Source: Methylobacterium isbiliense (GTDB lineage: Bacteria; Pseudomonadota; Alphaproteobacteria; Rhizobiales; Beijerinckiaceae). From it: DNA of 34,270 nucleotides. Of the stretch, positions 33,729-34,270 are shown in pieces; position 1 is the first letter of the stretch, and every line of letters begins with the position of its first letter. Under the pieces are notes generated by a model, which did no database searches, was not told the DNA's origin, and was given only the letters and a program-made list of their open reading frames with translations. The DNA lies in assembly GCF_022179325.1 (NCBI RefSeq), contig NZ_BPQQ01000064.1:1-34270 (forward strand), given 5' to 3'. A program made the translations under genes and the position numbers.

Positions 33729-34270
<542 letters not shown>

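Overview
The DNA is about 70% GC with GC-rich codon positions over most of its length. Together with a class I PHA synthase, a FadL-type porin, a DUF3597 protein, BLUF photoreceptors and a collagen-like/Hint protein, this suggests an alphaproteobacterium of the Methylobacterium type. That placement is inferred from gene content, not from a phylogenetic marker.

Positions 1-22,790 look like ordinary chromosome. They hold a collagen-like protein with a C-terminal Hint domain (cut by the window edge) and an adjacent methyltransferase-like gene; an M20-type amidohydrolase; a membrane-bound hybrid histidine kinase; a ChaC-like gene; and several small secreted or single-pass membrane proteins. Next come an XRE/MmyB regulator with a SnoaL-like gene, an HNH protein, two tandem BLUF blue-light sensors behind a Rieske oxygenase, DUF3597, a fumarylacetoacetate-hydrolase family enzyme, a FadL-like porin, PHA synthase (phaC), an alanine-type aminotransferase (alaC-like) and small lipoproteins. 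Convergent gene pairs are separated by strong GC-rich hairpins.

A tRNA-Ser(CGA) gene at 22,793-22,882 marks the start of a mosaic accessory region that runs to the end of the window. It begins with a complete but inactivated IS3-family element (1,316 bp, with terminal inverted repeats and a 5-bp target duplication). A truncated class III aminotransferase remnant follows. Base composition then drops abruptly near 24,850 to AT-rich DNA with different codon use. Three blocks of AT-rich genes are separated by GC-rich IS debris (IS3, IS66, IS5 fragments). Block 1 has three genes: a 100-aa protein, then two overlapping genes, the second with a possible metal-binding His pattern. Block 2 has a TTG-start lipoprotein and a 94-aa partner. 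Block 3 has a small membrane protein broken by one in-frame amber codon, an intracellular subtilisin-like (S8) protease, and a small protein whose fold-like signature repeats the N-terminal pro-domain-like part of that protease. The window closes with a truncated IS256 transposase, a small ORF cut by an IS21 end, and a partial IS21 istA.

The S8 protease cassette (30,263-32,563) is the best candidate for an undescribed system. Its genes are tightly packed, it has its own base composition, and it pairs a protease with a free-standing relative of its own pro-region and a membrane partner. No phage integrase or second attachment site is visible, so the island's outer limit lies beyond the window.
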